In this document: positions 10,601 to 22,430 of the stretch, in pieces
How the letters are laid out: each line of letters starts with the position of its first letter
How positions within the stretch are numbered: position 1 is the first letter of the stretch
Origin: Otatea glauca
Lineage: Eukaryota > Streptophyta > Magnoliopsida > Poales > Poaceae
Direction of reading: 5' to 3'
DNA: 64,000 nt
Assembly (NCBI GenBank): GCA_036346275.1
Contig: CM070730.1
Span: 9,052,309-9,116,308 of the forward strand
The notes under the pieces: generated by a model
The model's input: the letters and a program-made list of their open reading frames with translations, nothing else
Database searches by the model: none
What the model was told of the DNA's origin: nothing
Position numbers and translations under genes: made by a program

Positions 10601-12144
10601 ATGTGATGCCCAAGCCCAAGACGGTATTGATGGGGTTGCTCCGTCAGTCGTATCAGCTTGCTTGATCAAAGAGGCGAGTAACAGGTTTACTTTGACTTGA
10701 GGGGGAACCCCCGAATAATGAGTTGACATTTGCTCCACCTCCACCAGCCGATGCGGCACATGACTTGACAAGTCATGAATAGCAACACTGCTGTCTTTTT
10801 TTATACTAGTATAGTGTCCTGTCTTCCGATTTATTTTTTCCAGCACGTAATATATGGTCTTTTTTCTTTTTAGAACGTTTGTTTCCTTTTTCTTAATTCC
10901 AGGATATTTGTTTCCTTTTCCTTGAGATGATGCTGGAGGTGGGGGAAGATCTGTTGTGGGCCACAGGGATGAGTTAGACACATTAAACAATGGCTATCGG
11001 ATGTACGTGAGTAAAGTTGAGGAAAGATCTGAGAGGTTAATTTTGATGGAGGCAAGTTTCTGGGGACGTTTCGCTGGGTGCATGAAGGTTGGGCCATCTC
11101 TAGTGGGATGTATTATTTGGGATGGACGTAGAAAAAAATACTTAGGTGCATTATAAAGGGGTATAGATAGAAAAAAAAGAAGAGTAGAGCAATATTGCTG
11201 AAATAGTAGGTCTATAGGGTCAAGTGAATTATATAGTGGGGCCGTCAAGCCTGCAGGGCCTCTTCAATCGGCCCGATAATAACTTCGGCCTGACTCCACC
11301 AGATCAGGAAGGCCTACTAGCTAGCGCGGCGTCAAGTCTATATCCAACTATGTATATACTAGTCATGTGCCCGTGCGTTGCAACGAAAACTCAATTTGCG
11401 ATAAAAAATTAATTTGCAAAGAACACTAACTTTAGTTATGTTTCAATAGTAGGAAAAGTTTGTTCCTCCGAAGAGATTTGACTATCGGATTAAATCCCCT
11501 TCCATCTCAACCGTTCATGTTAGATCCAACGAACGGCCTGTCCTCCTGAAGATGAGAGTGTGCTTCCTCTAATAAGGAGTAGATGAAAGCAGAAGGCAGT
11601 GTACACAAGCGGATGGAAGTCAGGTCTCCCCGACATCTTCGTGATTGACACATGATTTGGTTGCTTGATTCTTTCCTTAATCTATGCATTTGCAAATATG
11701 ATGAGATATAATTCCCGTATTATAGGATATGATGAGTATATCCTTCTATCCATATAGAATATGATGAGAAAATCCTTCCATTTATAAGATATATGAATAA
11801 CATCTTTCTATAGTAAGAACATGTGAATAGAGATATGCTAAAATAATATTTCTATTAAAAAAAGATATGATAAAATCCTTCCATTTAAGATATGATTAAA
11901 TCCTCTTCTATCTCAGCCGTTCATGTCAGATCCAACGAATCAGATACTCTAGAGGAGAACGGACCACTGCCACCAACTCCTAATTAGAAGTAGTAGAGAA
12001 ACTTGGAGAAGTACGGTTTCCTCGCCGTCCCTCCGTCATTTCGCATTAAACACTGTAGTTTCTACATCATTTAGCTACAGTGTCTCCTAAAACTAAAAAA
12101 ATGACAAAGGAATCAAAGCACAGTAGCTTTCTTAACTCAGTTGG
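10601..12144. other. Intergenic with a dispersed direct repeat
   Basis: No gene is recognised. A motif tctca.ccgttcatgt.agatccaacgaa occurs at about 11507-11535 and again at 11911-11939, with related AT-rich sequence between (repeated atatgat.a.atcctt), suggesting one repeat-derived element of about 500 bp. The phrase tatactagtcatgtgcccgt at 11353 is frequent in grass repeats. Confidence 0.4.
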
Positions 12145-12147
12145 TTA

Positions 12148-12431
12148 GGGTGTGTTTGGTTGCTTGCATCATCCTAGTTTGTCCCGTATGAGTCGTCCTG
12201 GCTAGTTTTATCCTATATGAGTGAATACAAGTTAGTTGTTTAGTTGCTTGTTTATGTATCTCACGGTCTGCATTGGAGAGAAGCCTAATTTTTGTGTTTC
12301 CTCCATCCTGCATGAGTGGGTGCAATTGCATCCACCTGGTCTAGATGAACATGAAACCAAACACGTGTCTAACATATACAATTGCATCCAATCATACGAT
12401 TCAGACACTATGCAAACAACTAAAAACACCA
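12148..12431. mobile_element. PIF/Tourist-type MITE, copy 1
   Basis: Flanked by TTA (12145-12147 and 12432-12434). The left end GGGTGTGTTTGGTTGC pairs imperfectly with the right end. It is an inverted copy of the element at 48635-48925, sharing catcctgcatgagtg and gtctagatgaacatgaaacc-type internal motifs. Confidence 0.75.
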
Positions 12432-12659
12432 TTAGAGCATACTTGGTACGTGGGAGGTCTTCAGTTCATTCCGAACAAGAGCAATACCTCTTTCTTTCTT
12501 TTTTTTCCACATAGTACCGAAATTACAGTGCTACAGTCCTTTTCAAAATTATGTTTTATTTTACATTTTTTTTAAAGAAATATTTCTAAATTTTTTAAAA
12601 ATAAAATCATTACTTTTTGTTTTTTTGCAGATTTTTTCGAAAAATATTTCCTCTGTATG

Positions 12660-13313
12660 TGTTTGCATCAAAATTTGGCAGGTATGGTCAAAATCGGCAA
12701 GAGAAAGTCAACATATAGTAACCAATGGACGATTTGAAAAGATTTGAAGATATTTGATAATGATAAAGATTTTTAGGAAAAACTATCCGGATTGAGACCG
12801 ATACGGATCATACTTTGTAACGTGTTGTAATAGGACACGATCGGTCGATGGATATAAAAGGAGGACAAGGGCGAGCTGCGAAAAAACAACAACACAATCA
12901 AACCCACAAATTTACTTAGTTCTCTTTTTCCTGTCGACTAGGAGTAGTTCTTGTAATTTAGTCTTTGTAATTCGATATTGATCAATAAAGTTGCGCATCA
13001 CCGATTGTTGATCTCCATCAATTACGCCCAGGTTCGATTTATTCTGATTTTACTGCGCATTGCCTTCTTTAGAATCGATCTACCTTTATCCTCTGATTAG
13101 CCTTAATCGGCTAGTTAGACTTACCCTTTTATCTTAATTTAATCAGCTTTGAGCTGATTGAATCTAAGCCGATTGATCTTCACGATCGGCTTTTAGTGAA
13201 TTTTATATTTTTACCTTGTCGATTACAGGTCAAATTGACTGGCACGCTCTGAACCAAATGTTCGTCTGGTGTGCTGTTGTCAGAAACCCTACCTCAAATT
13301 TTTGACATCAACA
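12660..13313 (+). mobile_element. Solo LTR of an LTR retrotransposon
   Basis: The sequence starts TGTTTGCATC and ends GACATCAACA, and is flanked by the exact 5-bp duplication GTATG (12655-12659 and 13314-13318). Inside, a TATA box (gatataaaagg, about 12850) and a downstream aataaag (about 12983) give LTR-like promoter and polyadenylation signals on the plus strand. There is no internal domain or second LTR, so this is a recombined solo LTR of 654 bp. The superfamily (Gypsy likely) is not settled. Confidence 0.75.
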
Positions 13314-13318
13314 GTATG

Positions 13319-13764
13319 TTAAAATCCGTGTCTATCTTGACGCTTCCTTCCGCTCACAGCAGCCCATGGAGCAACTAGTAAATCATTATTGTTGGGGAGG
13401 TCAGCCTGGAGACGCGACACAACGCTCGGGCACTATAGTTTCTACAATGCCTAAGCTAAAGTATTTTTTATTTTTTTAAAAAATAAAAAAACTATTTAAA
13501 AAAAATCCTATAGAATTATTTTCCGACCGTAACTAGGACAAAAAGTGGCGCAACTCTTATTTTCCTTGGCGCTTAGGACTTTACGTAGCGCTCACAACCC
13601 GCTCAAAATACAAAAGTGGCTATGGCATTGAGAATATCAACGAAAACCACATACACAGACCATCTTATTCGCCACATTATTACATCAAGCAGCTGACAAA
13701 GACAACAATCAGCGACAATACATAGCTACATAACCTGTACGTATTCTGCAAGAAAATACCCATA
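13319..13764. other. 3' flank of GSTU-2
   Basis: No gene. The motif cattattacatcaa.cagctgaca at about 13673-13697 recurs at 31240-31263, downstream of the chimeric GSTU relic, so part of the 3' flank was duplicated with the gene. Confidence 0.5.
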
Positions 13765-13770
13765 TTTATT
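13765..13770 (-). promoter_or_regulatory. Polyadenylation signal of GSTU-2
   Basis: AATAAA on the minus strand, about 46 bp after the GSTU-2 stop codon. Confidence 0.5.
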
Positions 13771-13815
13771 ATCCGACCCAACCCAATGGGAGTCACGTCG
13801 CCATGCATGCCCGGC

Positions 13816-14630
13816 TTAGTTGTTCGCGTCCGCAGCCTGCTGGGCCCGCTTCACCTTGGCAAACTCGACCAGCTTACCGACGTCCGGCAGAGCCACCTTG
13901 GCAGAGTCCAGCCCGCCGAAGCGCTCCACCCACGCCAGCAGAAGCGGTGTCTTGGCGGCGTCGAAGAGCTCGGCACCGCACAACGCCTCGGTCCCGTGCA
14001 GCCACGAGAGCAGACTCCCCAGCGCGACGTCTAAGTACCCGACGCTGTCGCCGCCGAAGAAGGGCTTCCCCTTGGAGCACTCCTTCAGGGCCCCCTCCAG
14101 CGTCTCCACCGCCACGAACGTCTGCTTCATCCCTTCGGCCTTCTCCTCGTCCGTCTTGGCCTTGAACGCCTGCACCCACGGGACCACTAGCTGCACACGC
14201 ACACATGCAAATATATATGTAGGTCGATCACCATGGAAATGTTAAAAACTGCACTGATGCAAACACACCATGGCCGGACACGTACTTCAAGCGTAAGGTT
14301 ATATACCTTGTCGTCGATGTAAGCGGCCCAGAAGCGAGCAATGGCGCGTTCGTGGGGGTCGGAGGGGAGGAGGGATGGGCCTGTGGCGCCGTAGACGTCG
14401 TCGATGTACTGCAAGATGACGAGTGACTCACAGATGGGCTCGCCGTTGTGGATGAGCACGGGCACCTTCTTGTACACCGGGTTGGACGCAAGGAGGAGGT
14501 CGCTCTTGTTGTCGAGATCCTCCTCGACGTACTCGTAGCTCAGGTCCTTGAGGTGGAGTGCAAGTTTCACCCTGGAAACGTAGGGGCTCGCCCATATGCC
14601 CAGCAGCTTCAGCTCACCTCCTCCAGCCAT
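13816..14630 (-). CDS. GSTU: Tau-class glutathione S-transferase (GSTU-2), two exons
   Basis: Complete gene. Exon 1 is 14307-14630 (108 residues), exon 2 is 13816-14190 (124 residues), intron 116 bp (GTATAT...GCAG), phase 0; protein 232 residues. The N-terminal thioredoxin fold starts MAGGGELKLLGIWAS with active-site Ser15; Lys42, Lys55, Val56, cis-Pro57, Glu68 and Ser69 are the expected glutathione contacts. The C domain begins LVVPWVQAFKAKTDEEK and contains KPFFGGDSVGYLDVALG and LLAWVERFGG. The start is the first ATG in the MAGGG context shared by paralogues. Predicted role is glutathione conjugation of xenobiotics and reactive endogenous compounds in the cytosol. A CACTA element begins about 800 bp upstream, and a solo LTR lies about 500 bp downstream. 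I see no defects. Confidence 0.93.
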
Positions 14631-14737
14631 TTGCTATACTAGCTAGCTAGGTATCTTTGTGTGAAGGTTTGAACTCAACTTCTTCAGCTAACTTAATTTT
14701 GCTTTGTTAAGTTCTTGTCTAGAGCGTGAGCTAGCGG

Positions 14738-14744
14738 TATATAT
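14738..14744 (-). promoter_or_regulatory. TATA box of GSTU-2
   Basis: tatatat about 110 bp before the ATG, in the context ggtatatatgga that is almost identical before GSTU-3 and similar before GSTU-4. Confidence 0.65.
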
Positions 14745-14765
14745 GGAGCTTGTGCGATGGGGTAT

Positions 14766-15150
14766 GGAGGCAAATCATCAGCCATGATGCTCGTGCGAAC
14801 GTTTGAGGGATCGATACTTTTCCACAACCATCGACAAGATATTGTGACATTGAACGTGTTCTTCAATCTTCCGTGATATTGTACGAGAGTGATCAGTGAT
14901 CACACCTAACTTAGCTATCTCCATACTAATCAAATGTGCATGGTGCACATCTAACTGGGTACGTGGATACAGGCGAGTAAATTCCTCGGATGACATGGAT
15001 ACTGCAACGTTTGACTAGAGTTGTTTTCTTGCAAATTAGTTTATTTTCATGATTAGTTTTGCAATGTGCCAATTAATGTATGGATGAACAATGGAACTAT
15101 GGACATACGTCTGTCTTGGAGAAGAAGCCTAGGAAGTAAACAGACTATTG
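14766..15150 (-). promoter_or_regulatory. Conserved GSTU upstream block
   Basis: Non-coding sequence shared with the upstream regions of two dead copies (10270-10600 and 33954-34135 plus about 34770-34870). Proximal shared motifs include catgatgct and ttttccacaacca; a distal one is ggagaagaagcctagga. It may be conserved regulation or simply recent segmental duplication. Confidence 0.5.
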
Positions 15151-15434
15151 GAGGCTTTGGAGCCGGGCATCATCGATGCATTTTTAGTTTGACTTCAGGG
15201 AAGCCAGGAATAGAGAAAGCTGCCGTTGATTCAACGATCGAGCAACTCTGTTGTGTCTATGTATTTCGGCACAAGTCACGGGTATAGCAACAAGGCATGT
15301 GAAACAAACTTTGTAGGAAAACCTGATGATCTTTGCACTGTCGTCACTACATTGTTTAATCGATCGATTTGTGATGCATTAGGTGGATCTCGAACGAAAA
15401 TCGTAATGTAGCTGTAGACTAAAACTTTTTAAAT
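15151..15434. other. Spacer between GSTU-2 and the CACTA element
   Basis: No gene recognised. It ends with AAT (15432-15434), the left copy of the CACTA target duplication. Confidence 0.5.
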
Positions 15435-15449
15435 CACTACTACAGAATG

Positions 15450-16005
15450 GTACATCACTATCGCTTCATCTGTGTCGGTTCTTAAGTTTTTAGGAAGAAA
15501 CGATTGTGATAGATGACTTAGGAGAGGCATTAATCATAATCACTATCGGTTCTTAGGTTAGAAGTGATAGTGATGTAGCACTGGGAACATTACAATCGGT
15601 TCTTACGCGAGAAGTGATAGTGATATGCATTATCATCACTATCGGTTTTCATATAAGAAGCGATAGTGATGGCACGTACACATCACTATCGGTTCTTATT
15701 TAAGAAGCGATAGTGATGATAACGACATCATCGTCGCTTCTCACAAAAGAACCGATAGTGATGAGAGTTCTCATCACTATCGGTTCTTTTGTGAGAAGCG
15801 ATAGTGATGTCATTATCATCACTATCGCTTCTAAATAAGAACCGATAGTGATGTGACGCTTCATTACTATATCTTCTTATATGAAAACCGATAGTGATGA
15901 CTATTATAATCACCGCCGCTTGTCTTGTAAGAACCGATCGTGATGTTCATGATCACATCACTATCGCTTTTATATGAGAACCGATAGTGATGTACCTCGT
16001 TAGGT
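15450..16005. repeat. Left subterminal repeat array of the CACTA element
   Basis: Alternating direct and inverted copies of catcactatcggttctt and its complement, often paired into hairpins. In En/Spm elements such repeats bind the TNPA-type protein; that role is inferred here. Confidence 0.85.
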
Positions 16006-16425
16006 TATTTATACCACTCGAACTGAACTCTTCTCTGTTATTGTTCCAGAGGAGGTTTCTCCGCCGCCACCAGAAAAAATAGCTCATATTCTGTGTTTGG
16101 AAGCAATACTTGGGTGAGAAAATTTGAAATCCTCAAGGGTGGGTGTTAAGAGGGTAAATTTGAAGCCCTAACTTGAGGAGATTTCCCCTCATTTTGCATA
16201 ATTTGTGGTTTTCTTCAAAATGTGAGCATTCCTTCAAACCCCTTTAATTTTGTACTATGTAATTTTGATATGTCGCAAGAAAGTTTAGATTGCACTGGTA
16301 TTGTGTATATCCTATCAGATTTCACACCCTTTATTTCACAAGCATGTACACATGTATTTAATTATCTTAATTTGTAGTGCTTTGATGTTAATATGGAATT
16401 ATTATTGCTGTCACTTGATGAATGC
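16006..16425. other. CACTA 5' leader region
   Basis: No coding similarity. The tract around 16020-16120 could be the start of a transposase transcript, but no clear promoter is visible. Confidence 0.3.
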
Positions 16426-16787
16426 TAGAGTTTAGGGTGCGGAACCTACGTCTCCGCTCGAGGATGCTTGTTTATAAATATACCGAACGAAATGGTATAT
16501 TTATAAGCGGCGATCTCAATTGTCCACGTTCTTTGGATAGTTCGAGGATATGTGCTTGGGCAAGTTCTCGAGTGTGTTGTACAAGCTGCGAGTAGAGATT
16601 TGGTAGCGTCTCCTGGTATTCTCGGATACACACCCTCTTGACCTGTTGTCGAGACGTGTATATGGAGAATAGCGAGATCTTCGCCAAATTTTCTCCGAGT
16701 TGTACAACGGCTTAGGAACTTGTCGAACCACATATTCTCGAATGGGATTAGGACCAAACCTATTTAGAGATTAGGAGTCATCGTTGG
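16426..16787 (+). repeat. Long-hairpin block, copy 1
   Basis: About 350 bp nearly identical in arrangement to 23789-24141. It contains a perfect 13-bp stem (16472-16484 with 16494-16506, 9-nt loop), then a roughly 200-nt imperfect foldback running from ttcgaggatatgtg (about 16540) to cacatattctcgaa (about 16740). It has no protein-coding similarity and precedes the TNP2-type reading frame. Confidence 0.7.
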
Positions 16788-17082
16788 TACCCTTGTATTG
16801 TTTCGTTGTAGTCAAAAGATCTGTAGGCTACTGCACTATATAATTAGATTGTTTGATATCATTGTTCATGTTAAAAATGTATGTCTCTTATCTAGGAAAT
16901 TGGAAGCTCTAAACCAGGGAAGAATCTAGGTATCGATCGGAAGTACATATTTCATATATGTTGCAGGAAATTGTCATCTATTTTGCAAAGGTAATATTAA
17001 CTGAAATGATGTCTCAATATTTCAAATAACTAGCTTGCTGTCGCTCCAGTTTGTGCATAATTTATTGGCGAAGTTTAATTGC

Positions 17083-20000
17083 AGATGAACCGTAAGGAAT
17101 GGATGTATCAAAAAGTCGTGTGAGTCTTTGAATTTGGAGGGTGTTAAGGAGTTCAAAAAAATTGCCGAAGAGGACATGGTGAGGAGGGGTGTAAACTTCA
17201 TATATTGTCCTTGCATTGATTGCACCAATCTGAGAAGATTCAGCAACTCAGCTCAAATTGAGGACCACCTGATTCGACGTGGCTTCGTGAGGAATTACAC
17301 GTGTTGGATCCATCACGGAGAGAGGTAGTACCCTGCCGGTATGCAATGAAGACACGGTGGAACCGGATGATGAGTTGCAATTTGATATGTTTGAGGCGGA
17401 GAATTTGGAGCAAATGTTGCGGGATGTGGAGAGTAATTACACGTAAAGAGAGTTTGGAAAGTTTAAAAGCGATGGAAGGCGATGCGAAACCACTGTTCAC
17501 AAAGTTGCAAAGCGAGAATACACTAAGTTAGGTTCGGTCCTTGCATTGTTCGAATCAAGGCAAAACACCGTTGGGATGATACAAGTTTTAATGCACTTCT
17601 AGTTCTTCTATCGGACCGCTTCCGAGGGAAACGAGTTGCCAACAAGCATTTATGAAGCGAAGAAGCTACTATGTCCCATGGGAATGGAAATAGAAAGGAT
17701 ACATGCATGTCCAAATGATTGCATCTTGTACCGTAACGCACATCGAGCTGCACATTTGTCCGATTTGCGGTGTGCCTCGGTACAAACAAAAGGAGAAGCG
17801 TAACGATAAGAAGCGTAAGAGCCGGGGCAACGAGGGTGAAGAGGTCACTAAAGGTGCACCGGCCAAGGTATTGTGGTACTTGCCCATCATTCCGCGTCTA
17901 GAAAGGTTGTTTGCAAATCCAAGAGAAGCAAAATTGTTGTGTTGGCATTATGAGTCTCGAAGGAAGATGGCAAGCTGAGACACCCTGCTGATTCGGCTCA
18001 ATGGAGAAACATCGATTGGAAACATGAGGAGTTTGGTGCCGAAATGAAGAACATAAGATTTGGATTGAGTACCGATGGAATGAATCCGTTTGGTAACATG
18101 AGCGATCGTCACAAAGACGTGGCGGTTCATTGTGTATCTACAACCTCCCTCCTTGGTTGTGCATGAAGCGGAAGTATATCATGATGTCGTTGCTAATCTC
18201 GGGACCCAAACAGTAGGAAATGATATTGATGTGTACCTCGCTCCATTGATCGAGGATTTGGTAAAATTGTGGAATGACGGGTCATTGTGTGGGATCGTCT
18301 AAGAGAGCATTTCACCCTACGGGCTATGGTATTTTGCACCATAAATGATTTCCGGCTCTTGGTAATTTGGCGGGCTCTGATCGAAAGGAGCAAAAGCGTG
18401 TCCTATTTGTGAAGAGGAGACCGAGAGCCTATGGTGCGAATTCCAAGAAAGCGTGTATATGGGTCACCGTAGGTTTCTACCTCGAAGTCATCGATACCGT
18501 AAGATGGATGACAAATTTGATGGGAAGAGGAAGTCCGTTCAAAGACCATGACCTATGAGTGGAAGGCAAGTATATTCACGTGTAGAGGATATCGATGTTG
18601 ACGGAAAGAGTCGTAAATCTGTTCGTTCTAGGACCATTTGGAAGAAGAGGTCAATATTTTGGGACTTACGTGATGGAAGGAGTTAGATGTTGGCATTGTA
18701 TTGATGTCATGCACGTTGAGAAGAATGTCTGCGACAATTTGGTTGGTATCTGTTGAACATACGGAAAGACAAAGGATGGTGTGAATGCTCGTCGCGACAT
18801 GGCCTACATGGGAATCGGGCCCAGCTTGCGGTGATAGAGGAGGATGGAAAATGTCCAGTATATCCCATTGCATGCTACACCTGTCCAAGAAGGAGAAAGA
18901 GGACCTTTGCAAATGTCTCTATGGTATTAAAGTTCCATCCGCTACTCCATGAACATTAAGAAGCTTGTGTCCTTGGATGATTTGAAGTTGTTGGGCATGA
19001 AGTCCCACGATTGCCATGTCTTGATGACCCAAATGCTCCCAGTTGCAATAAGAAATATTCTGCCAGAGGATGTCAGGTTTGCAATCACGAAGCTGTGTTA
19101 CTTCTTCAATGCGATCTCCTGCAAAGTTATTGACCCCGACGTGCTAGACAACTTGCAGAGTGAGGTGGTGCAGACTCTATGTCAGCTTGAGATGCATTTC
19201 CCACCGTCGTTCTTCGATATCATGGTCCACCTTGTTGTTCACCTCGTTAGAGAGATTAAAATATGTGGACCGACATTCCTACGTTATATGTACCCGTTCG
19301 AGAGGTACATGGGTATATTAAAATCCTACGTGAGGAATCGGTCGAAGCCTGAGGGTAGTATTGTGGAAGGTTATGGTACTGAAGAGGTTATTGAGTTCTG
19401 CGTGGACTATCTCGGGAAAAGACAAGCAATCGGTGTTCCTCTATCTCGCCATGAGGGCAGACTTGCTGGCAAAGGAACCGTTGGATCGAAACTAACGAGG
19501 CCACGGTTTGATATGTATTGCAAAGCGCATCTGACAGTCTTGCAGCAGAGCGCAGAAGTTGCAGGGTACATCGAGCAGCACAAGTCGATATTACGGGAAG
19601 AGAATCCACAAATGGATGAGCTTTCCATCATACGAGAACACAACGATAGATTTCTCACATGGTTCAAACAAAAGGCGGAGGTCTCTGTTAGTGAGACTAT
19701 CAAATGGTTGGCTGACGGACCTAGATTTAATGTCTGAGACATGGCGGGGTAACGATATTAATGGGTACACCTTTTACATCGAAAGTCGGGATGCGAAGAG
19801 TCTTGTTCAAAAGAGTGGTGTAAGCATAGATGCTTTTTCCGATGAACATCACTCCGAAAGGAGGATCCTCAATGGCAATGAACTCTTACTTCGGGGTGAT
19901 CGAAGAAATTTGGGAGCTCGATTACGGAATATACCAAATTCCATTGTTCCGATGTAAGTGGGTGGGACTCCTACATGGAGTGAAGGTCGATAAGAGAGGT

Positions 20001-20290
20001 TTTACTCTTGTGGATCTAAACAGACTCGCCTATAAAGATGACCCATTCGCACTTCGAAGCAAGCAAATCAGTCTTCTATGTGCGTGATCCGCCAATCCGA
20101 GGTTGCACGTCGTCCTTCATGGCAAGCGGCGGATCGTTGGAGTCGAAAATGTCATAGATGAAGAAGAATACGACCAATTTGATGAAATACCTCCGTTTGC
20201 GAATGGGGCCTGTCTTAGTGGCGACGATGACACACATGAAAGAAATTACATGCGTGTAGATCATCAGGAAGGGTTGTATTGCAAATAAAA
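17083..20290 (+). pseudogene. CACTA TNP2-type transposase, broken
   Basis: Family-typical pieces in order: a transposase-associated zinc-binding region (MNRKEWMYQ at 17083, then FIYCPCIDCTN and HLIRRGF); the TNP2 core (CPICGVPRYK about 17758, then KGAPAKVLWYLPIIPRLERL, HPADSAQWRNIDW, GNDIDVYLAPLIEDL, FTLRAM, ACPICEEET-like region, RCWHCIDVMHVEKNVCDN); an intact 262-codon segment 18949-19737 matching the DUF4218 region (RNILPEDVRFAITKLCYFF, FPPSFFDIMVHL, YMYPFERYMG); and a DUF4216-like tail (YFGVIEEIWELDY, about 19880-20080). Frameshifts and stops separate the pieces. In active relatives the product cuts and joins the element ends; here it is non-functional. Confidence 0.88.
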
Positions 20291-20754
20291 GGAGTACATC
20301 ATTGTATCAGTTGCTATGTGTTTGAAATGTTTGTATTGTACATAACTGTAGTTTCGTGTTTGCAAAGGTTACGTGTACGTATGAAACTTTTGCAAAAAAA
20401 TTTCAATGGATTGTGGTATGTATCATCTACTTGAAGCAAGAAAAAGAAGCTCTACATCAAATCCTTTCTCGCAATTTTCAAAATACTTGGACTTCATTTC
20501 AGAAAGATTTGACTTTGAGACTCTTTGAATAAAAATCATGCCTACAAAGTGACTTTGGCCTTCTTTTTCAATCTTGACTCTTTTGCGTAATACTTTTGGA
20601 AAAGATTTGTAGTATCACAAAGTCATTCTGCAAAATTTCAAAAATTCCAACTATGTTTGCAAAAGTCATGGCCTTTTCACTCTTTTATCAGATATTTCTG
20701 CAAGTTCAGAATTCATGGTTTCTCTGGAAAATAAATAGTGCGTTGAACAACATT
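20291..20754. other. Spacer after the TNP2 pseudogene
   Basis: AT-rich with no recognised gene. Possible 3' untranslated sequence of the transposase. Confidence 0.3.
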
Positions 20755-21915
20755 TGTGTCGGTTTTATTAGAATACCGATAGAGATATAAACGTTTATTT
20801 GTATCGTTTTTGTGAACAAAACCGATAGAGATATGCATGTTTCTTTTTTATGTCGGTTTTATTCTAAAAACCGATAGAGATATAGAATTATTTGTGTCGG
20901 TTTTATTCTAAAAACCGATAGATATGTACCAGGTTTTTTGTGTCGGTTTTCGAAAAAACCGATAGAGATATAGCGAGTTTTTGTGTCGGTTTTACAAAAA
21001 ACCCGTCTGATATGCATTTTTTCTTTGTGTCGGTTTTTCGAAACAAAACCGATAGTGATGATTATTCGAGAAAACTAGAGTGATCTTTTGTTTGTTGTGT
21101 CGGTTTTACGAGAAAACCGATAGAGATACTATTTGTGTCGGTTTTTCAATAAAACCGATTGAGATGGGCCTTTTCTATTAGTGTCGGTTTTACGAAAACC
21201 CGATGCAGATGTACCTTTTTTTATTTGTGTCGATTTTACGAAACAAAATCGATAGTGATGATTATTCGAGAAAACCGTAGTGATCTTTTGTTTTTGTGTC
21301 GGTTTTTCAAAAAGCAGATAGAGATGTCCTTTTATATTTGTGTCGGTTTTACGAAAAAACCGATGAGATGTGCATGTTTTATTTGTGTCGATTTTTCAAA
21401 CAAAACCGATAGTGATGATTATTTCGTGATCTTTTCTTTTTGTGTCGGTTTTGTGAAAAACCCGATAGAGATGTTCGAGTTTTTGTGTCGGTTTTCAAAA
21501 ACCGATAGAGATGTGCATTTTTATTTGTGTCGGTTTTACGAAACAAAGCGATAGTCATGATTATTCGAGAAAACCGAGTGATCTTTTGTTTGTTGTGTCG
21601 GTTTTACGAAAAACCGATAGAGAAACTATTTGTGTCGGTTTTACAATAAAACCGATTGAGATGGGCCTTTTCTATTAGTGTCGGTTTTACGAAAAAACCA
21701 ATATAGATGTACCTTTTATATTTGTGTCGGTTTTCGAAAAAAACCGTCTGTATGTGAATCTCTTTATTTGTGTCGGTTTTCTGAAACAAAACCGATAGTG
21801 ATGATTATTCCGTAATAATCTTTTGTTTTTTGTGTCGGTTTTATAAAAAAATCGATAGAGATATTACTTTTTTATTTGTGTCGGTTTTACAAGAAAATCG
21901 ATAGAGAAATAAGGA
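20755..21915. repeat. Internal array of palindromic 35-45 bp units
   Basis: More than twenty units of the form tgtgtcggtttta-spacer-aaaccgatagagat. Each is a small palindrome (gtcggtttt with aaaaccga). The core tcggtt and cgatagagat matches the element's subterminal arrays, but this one lies in the middle, about 6 kb from either end. Short open frames across it are by-products of the repeat. Confidence 0.85.
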
Positions 21916-21974
21916 CCACGTGATTCATTAGGGCTGCACTTCAACATTTGGCAAAAAAATTATAAGTCCGCGCG

Positions 21975-22430
21975 CCTCGGCTTGTTCGCGCTTTCCCCCA
22001 CGCCACGCCGACGCCCTTGCCCCGTCGCGCTCCCCCCCCCGCCGCCCCACAACCCCGACGCCCCCGCCCCGCCTCCTCCCCCCCCCCGCCCCACGCCCCG
22101 ATGCCTTGCCCCGCCTCCTCCTCCCCCCCGCCCCCCCCCCCGCCGCCCCCCCCCCGCCCCCCCCCCCCCCGCCCCCCGCCCGACCTTGCCCCGCCGCCTC
22201 CTCCCCCACCCCCCCCCCGCGCCAGCGCCCCGCCCGCGCCGCCTCCCCCCCCGCCGCCCCACGCCCTAACGCCCTTGCCCCGCCGCGCCCGACGCCCGCC
22301 CTCCGCCCTCCGCCCCAGCGACGCCCCTCCGCCCACCCCGCCGTCCCGACTCCACCCTCCGCCCCGACGCCACCCTTTGGCCCGACGCCACCCGCGCTTC
22401 GACGCGCCACGGCGCCAGATTTTGTTTCGC
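21975..22430. repeat. GC-rich, C-run low-complexity tract
   Basis: Extremely GC-rich with long C runs interrupted by G, strongest at about 22030-22260. Overlapping open frames rich in Pro, or in Gly and Arg, arise from composition. It may correspond to the 5' exon or promoter of a second transcription unit. Confidence 0.7.
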
